From Bacteroidales bacterium (GTDB lineage Bacteria > Bacteroidota > Bacteroidia > Bacteroidales > UBA1556), in assembly GCA_029939445.1 (NCBI GenBank), contig JAOZSY010000126.1, positions 1 to 7,747 on the forward strand: DNA of 7,747 nucleotides, given 5' to 3'. The stretch's first letter is position 1, and each line of letters starts with the position of its first letter. The notes under the pieces were generated by a model. That model had not been told where the DNA came from. It saw only the letters and a list, made by a program, of their open reading frames with translations, and ran no database searches. Shown here piece after piece: positions 6,025-7,747 of the stretch. Both the position numbers and the translations under genes were made by a program.

Positions 6025-7014
6025 ATGATGGATAAACTTTCAATAATTATAGGTCTATTAAAAAAGGCTGTTTCTACTATAGACATAAAAGTATATACGA
6101 TAAGCATTATTATCGCTTCTTTTATTTGGTTTATAATGACTATGAGTGATAATTATACAGAAAGGGTGGAATTTCCTGTTCAATACTCAAACTTTCCACC
6201 GGGCTTGGTGCTTGTAAATAAACCGGCTGAAGAAATCTCTGTAGATGTAAAATCACAAGGGTTTGAATTAGCTTCTGTTGCTCTTGCAAAAAATATATAT
6301 GTAAATATTGATTTGAATAATATTGAATTCCGTAAATCTAAGTATGGTAGATATGTTGCTTCTATTGCCACAAAATCTTTCAGATATAATATTGTAAATC
6401 AATTACAAGTAGATGATGTTGGTAAAGATTTTGTGCCAGATTCAGTTTATTTTGTATTTGATAGTCTTATTACAAGAGAAGTGCCTATTCGTTTTAATTC
6501 AAAAATGAGTTATTCTGATGGGTATATTAATTATGGTGAACCACAAATTACACCAGCTTATGTAAAAGCTACTGGTCCATCAATAGATATTAGAAGGTTG
6601 AAGTATGTATACACAAGTATGCTTGAAAAAGACAATGTTAATGGCGATTATAGTGGATTAGTTTCACTAAAGGCAGAAAAAGATATAAATTATAATATCA
6701 AGGAGGTTAATGTTGTGCAAGAGGTTGCAAAATATTCAGAATTTACTTTTAAGAGAAAGGTGAAACTATTAACTAATATACCAAATCTTAGGGCAAAATT
6801 ATTTCCTCAAAAAGTAGATATTCTTTGTTCAATGCCTCTACCTGATTATAAAAAACTTAGTGATACCGTTTTTAATCTGACTGTTAGAATTGATAGCTTA
6901 GATGTTCTGCATAAAAAGAAGCTATTAATAGATATATCTAGTATCCCAATGAATGCTGATAATATTAGATTAAGCAACGAGAGTGTGGAATATATAATTA
7001 TAGATAAAAAATAA
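6025..7014 (+). CDS. YbbR-like domain membrane-anchored protein
   Basis: This encodes 329 residues. The N-terminus is cytoplasmic (MMDKLSIIIGLLKK), followed by one transmembrane helix at about 23-40 (ISIIIASFIWFIM) and then an extracytoplasmic beta-rich region. The sequence just after the helix (ERVEFPVQYSNFPPGLVLVNKPAEEISVDV, about 46-75 when read across) and the later VPIRFN...YVKATGPS...V blocks (152-186) follow the YbbR-repeat pattern, in which a strand pair with 'V.V.G' turns repeats. Known YbbR proteins include Bacillus CdaR, a regulator of the cyclic-di-AMP synthase CdaA, but no cdaA gene is next to this one. In Bacteroidota the usual partner is coaE, as here, and the function is unproven. 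The protein may start at 6025 or at the adjacent ATG at 6028; the -7 box leaves better room for 6028. coaE follows after 2 nt, so the two are co-transcribed. Confidence 0.82.
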   Translation: MMDKLSIIIGLLKKAVSTIDIKVYTISIIIASFIWFIMTMSDNYTERVEFPVQYSNFPPGLVLVNKPAEEISVDVKSQGFELASVALAKNIYVNIDLNNIEFRKSKYGRYVASIATKSFRYNIVNQLQVDDVGKDFVPDSVYFVFDSLITREVPIRFNSKMSYSDGYINYGEPQITPAYVKATGPSIDIRRLKYVYTSMLEKDNVNGDYSGLVSLKAEKDINYNIKEVNVVQEVAKYSEFTFKRKVKLLTNIPNLRAKLFPQKVDILCSMPLPDYKKLSDTVFNLTVRIDSLDVLHKKKLLIDISSIPMNADNIRLSNESVEYIIIDKK

Positions 7015-7016
7015 AG

Positions 7017-7604
7017 ATGCTAAGAATAGGGCTTACAGGAGGAATAGGTAGTGGGAAAACAACTGTTGCAAAGATTTTTGCTAAGCTTAATGTTCCAATT
7101 TTTTACGGAGATGATGAAGCAAAGAAGATTCTTATTTCAAATAATGTAAAACAAATGTTGAAGGAGGAGTGGGGCGAAGAGGTTTTTTATGATAATAAAG
7201 ATGTAAATAAAGCCGCTCTTGCTAATATTGTATTTAATGATGTAGTAGAGCTGCAAAAACTAAATGGAATTATTCATCCTGAATTATTGAATAAATTTGA
7301 TAAGTGGGCAAAAGATAAAGAGAACGAAGGCTATAAGTATGTAATATTAGAGGCTGCAATACTATTTGAAGCAGGTTTTCAGGCTTTTGTAAATAAAACT
7401 ATTTGTGTATCTGCCACAGATGAAGAACGGATAGAAAGAGTATTAAAGCGTGATAAAGCCACAAGAGAACAAGTTATTAGTAGAATGAGAAATCAATGGC
7501 CTCAAGAAAAAGTTATAGAAATTTCTGATTATGAAATTAAGAATTCATCTAGTGATATGATATTGGAAACCATTGCTAATCTTCATAATTTATTCTTGAA
7601 TTAG
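7017..7604 (+). CDS. coaE: dephospho-CoA kinase
   Basis: CoaE phosphorylates the 3'-hydroxyl of dephospho-CoA with ATP, the last step of coenzyme A synthesis, in the cytosol. The 195-residue length is normal. The P-loop is GGIGSGKTT (residues 8-16). The acidic residues D32 and D33 in YGDDEA occupy the DAD position that serves as catalytic base and metal ligand. IIHPEL (85-90), LEAAILFEAGF (111-121) and the lid arginines in KRDKATREQVISRMRNQ (144-160) follow the family pattern. The second motif has A-A-I-L-F-E instead of the more common P-L-L-F-E, which I believe is normal in this phylum. It is the second gene after the YbbR-like protein, with a 2-nt gap and no separate promoter, so expression depends on translation and transcription of the upstream gene. 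Confidence 0.95.
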   Translation: MLRIGLTGGIGSGKTTVAKIFAKLNVPIFYGDDEAKKILISNNVKQMLKEEWGEEVFYDNKDVNKAALANIVFNDVVELQKLNGIIHPELLNKFDKWAKDKENEGYKYVILEAAILFEAGFQAFVNKTICVSATDEERIERVLKRDKATREQVISRMRNQWPQEKVIEISDYEIKNSSSDMILETIANLHNLFLN

Positions 7605-7686
7605 AAAAATTTAGTAGTCTATAAAAGTATAATTATAATAATCTTAGATCACCCGAATTCCAATTCTTTTTTGTCTTATATTTTCA

Positions 7687-7694
7687 TATCTTTG
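7687..7694 (+). promoter_or_regulatory. Bacteroidota -7 box (TATCTTTG) for the right-edge gene
   Basis: TATCTTTG is a perfect TAnnTTTG, 30 nt before an ATG at 7725, predicting a leader near 20-25 nt. A TTTG at 7670-7673 is present but only 13 nt away, too close for a standard -33. No terminator hairpin was found between the coaE stop at 7604 and this box. Confidence 0.5.
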
Positions 7695-7724
7695 CTGTGT
7701 TATTTAAAACAAAATACTTTTATT

Positions 7725-7747
7725 ATGGAAAAAGATCATAGTACTTT
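7725..7747 (+). CDS. start of an unidentified gene (runs off right edge)
   Basis: An ATG at 7725 opens MEKDHST and continues to the window edge. The call rests on the promoter box about 30 nt upstream and on the AT-rich spacer typical of Bacteroidota leaders. Seven residues are too few to identify a product, and the frame could close just outside the window. Confidence 0.4.

Noticed and set aside
6180..6371. 63-codon minus-strand open frame inside the ybbR-like gene
   Set aside because: Antisense shadow with no start signal and no recognisable features.
7605..7686. Search for a terminator after coaE
   Set aside because: Only weak AT-rich pairings (for example TCTA with TAGA) were seen, with no GC stem followed by a T run.
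1..7747. CRISPR array, insertion sequence, tRNA, rRNA, phage or toxin-antitoxin genes
   Set aside because: No spaced direct repeats, terminal inverted repeats, tRNA-like folds or matching proteins were seen; the window reads as ordinary chromosome.

Overview
The window looks like chromosomal DNA from an AT-rich member of the Bacteroidota, most likely a Bacteroidales/Marinilabiliales-type anaerobe or facultative anaerobe. The evidence is threefold. Several genes are preceded by the Bacteroidota -7 promoter box TAnnTTTG. Shine-Dalgarno sequences are almost absent. The gene families (YbbR next to coaE, a long acyl-CoA dehydrogenase with etfB and etfA, a short CoA-binding protein, an LptF/LptG permease) are those usual for the phylum. 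I saw no insertion sequence, CRISPR array, tRNA, rRNA or phage gene.

Layout: the left edge holds the first 34 codons of an LptF/LptG-type permease, read leftwards (1-102). A divergent intergenic region leads to an unrecognised secreted lipoprotein (294-914, +). Then come four leftward units: a DEDDh 3'-5' exonuclease (1032-1538), a small CoA-binding-domain protein (1701-2075), a clear intrinsic terminator (about 2140-2173), and a three-gene operon transcribed etfB (5857-4985), etfA (4967-3942), acyl-CoA dehydrogenase (3895-2195). A 167-bp divergent region with two facing -7 boxes separates this operon from the rightward pair ybbR-like (6025-7014) and coaE (7017-7604), spaced by 2 nt. The right edge has a promoter box and the first codons of another gene (7725-7747).

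How the genes work together: the central operon is an acyl-CoA oxidation or reduction module in which the dehydrogenase FAD exchanges electrons with the EtfAB heterodimer. EtfB carries a motif of the clostridial electron-bifurcating type rather than the mitochondrial/classical type, so the enzyme may couple enoyl-CoA reduction to ferredoxin reduction, or run the reverse. YbbR-like and CoaE are housekeeping: an envelope-anchored YbbR-repeat protein and the last step of CoA synthesis. The exonuclease, the CoA-binding protein and the lipoprotein have no evident functional link to the operon.

I did not find a convincing previously undescribed system. The points most worth a second look are the bifurcating-type EtfB with an extra segment, the long dehydrogenase with an internal helical insertion and C-terminal domain, the orphan lipoprotein, and the repeated placement of -7 boxes so close to start codons that transcripts should be leaderless or nearly so.
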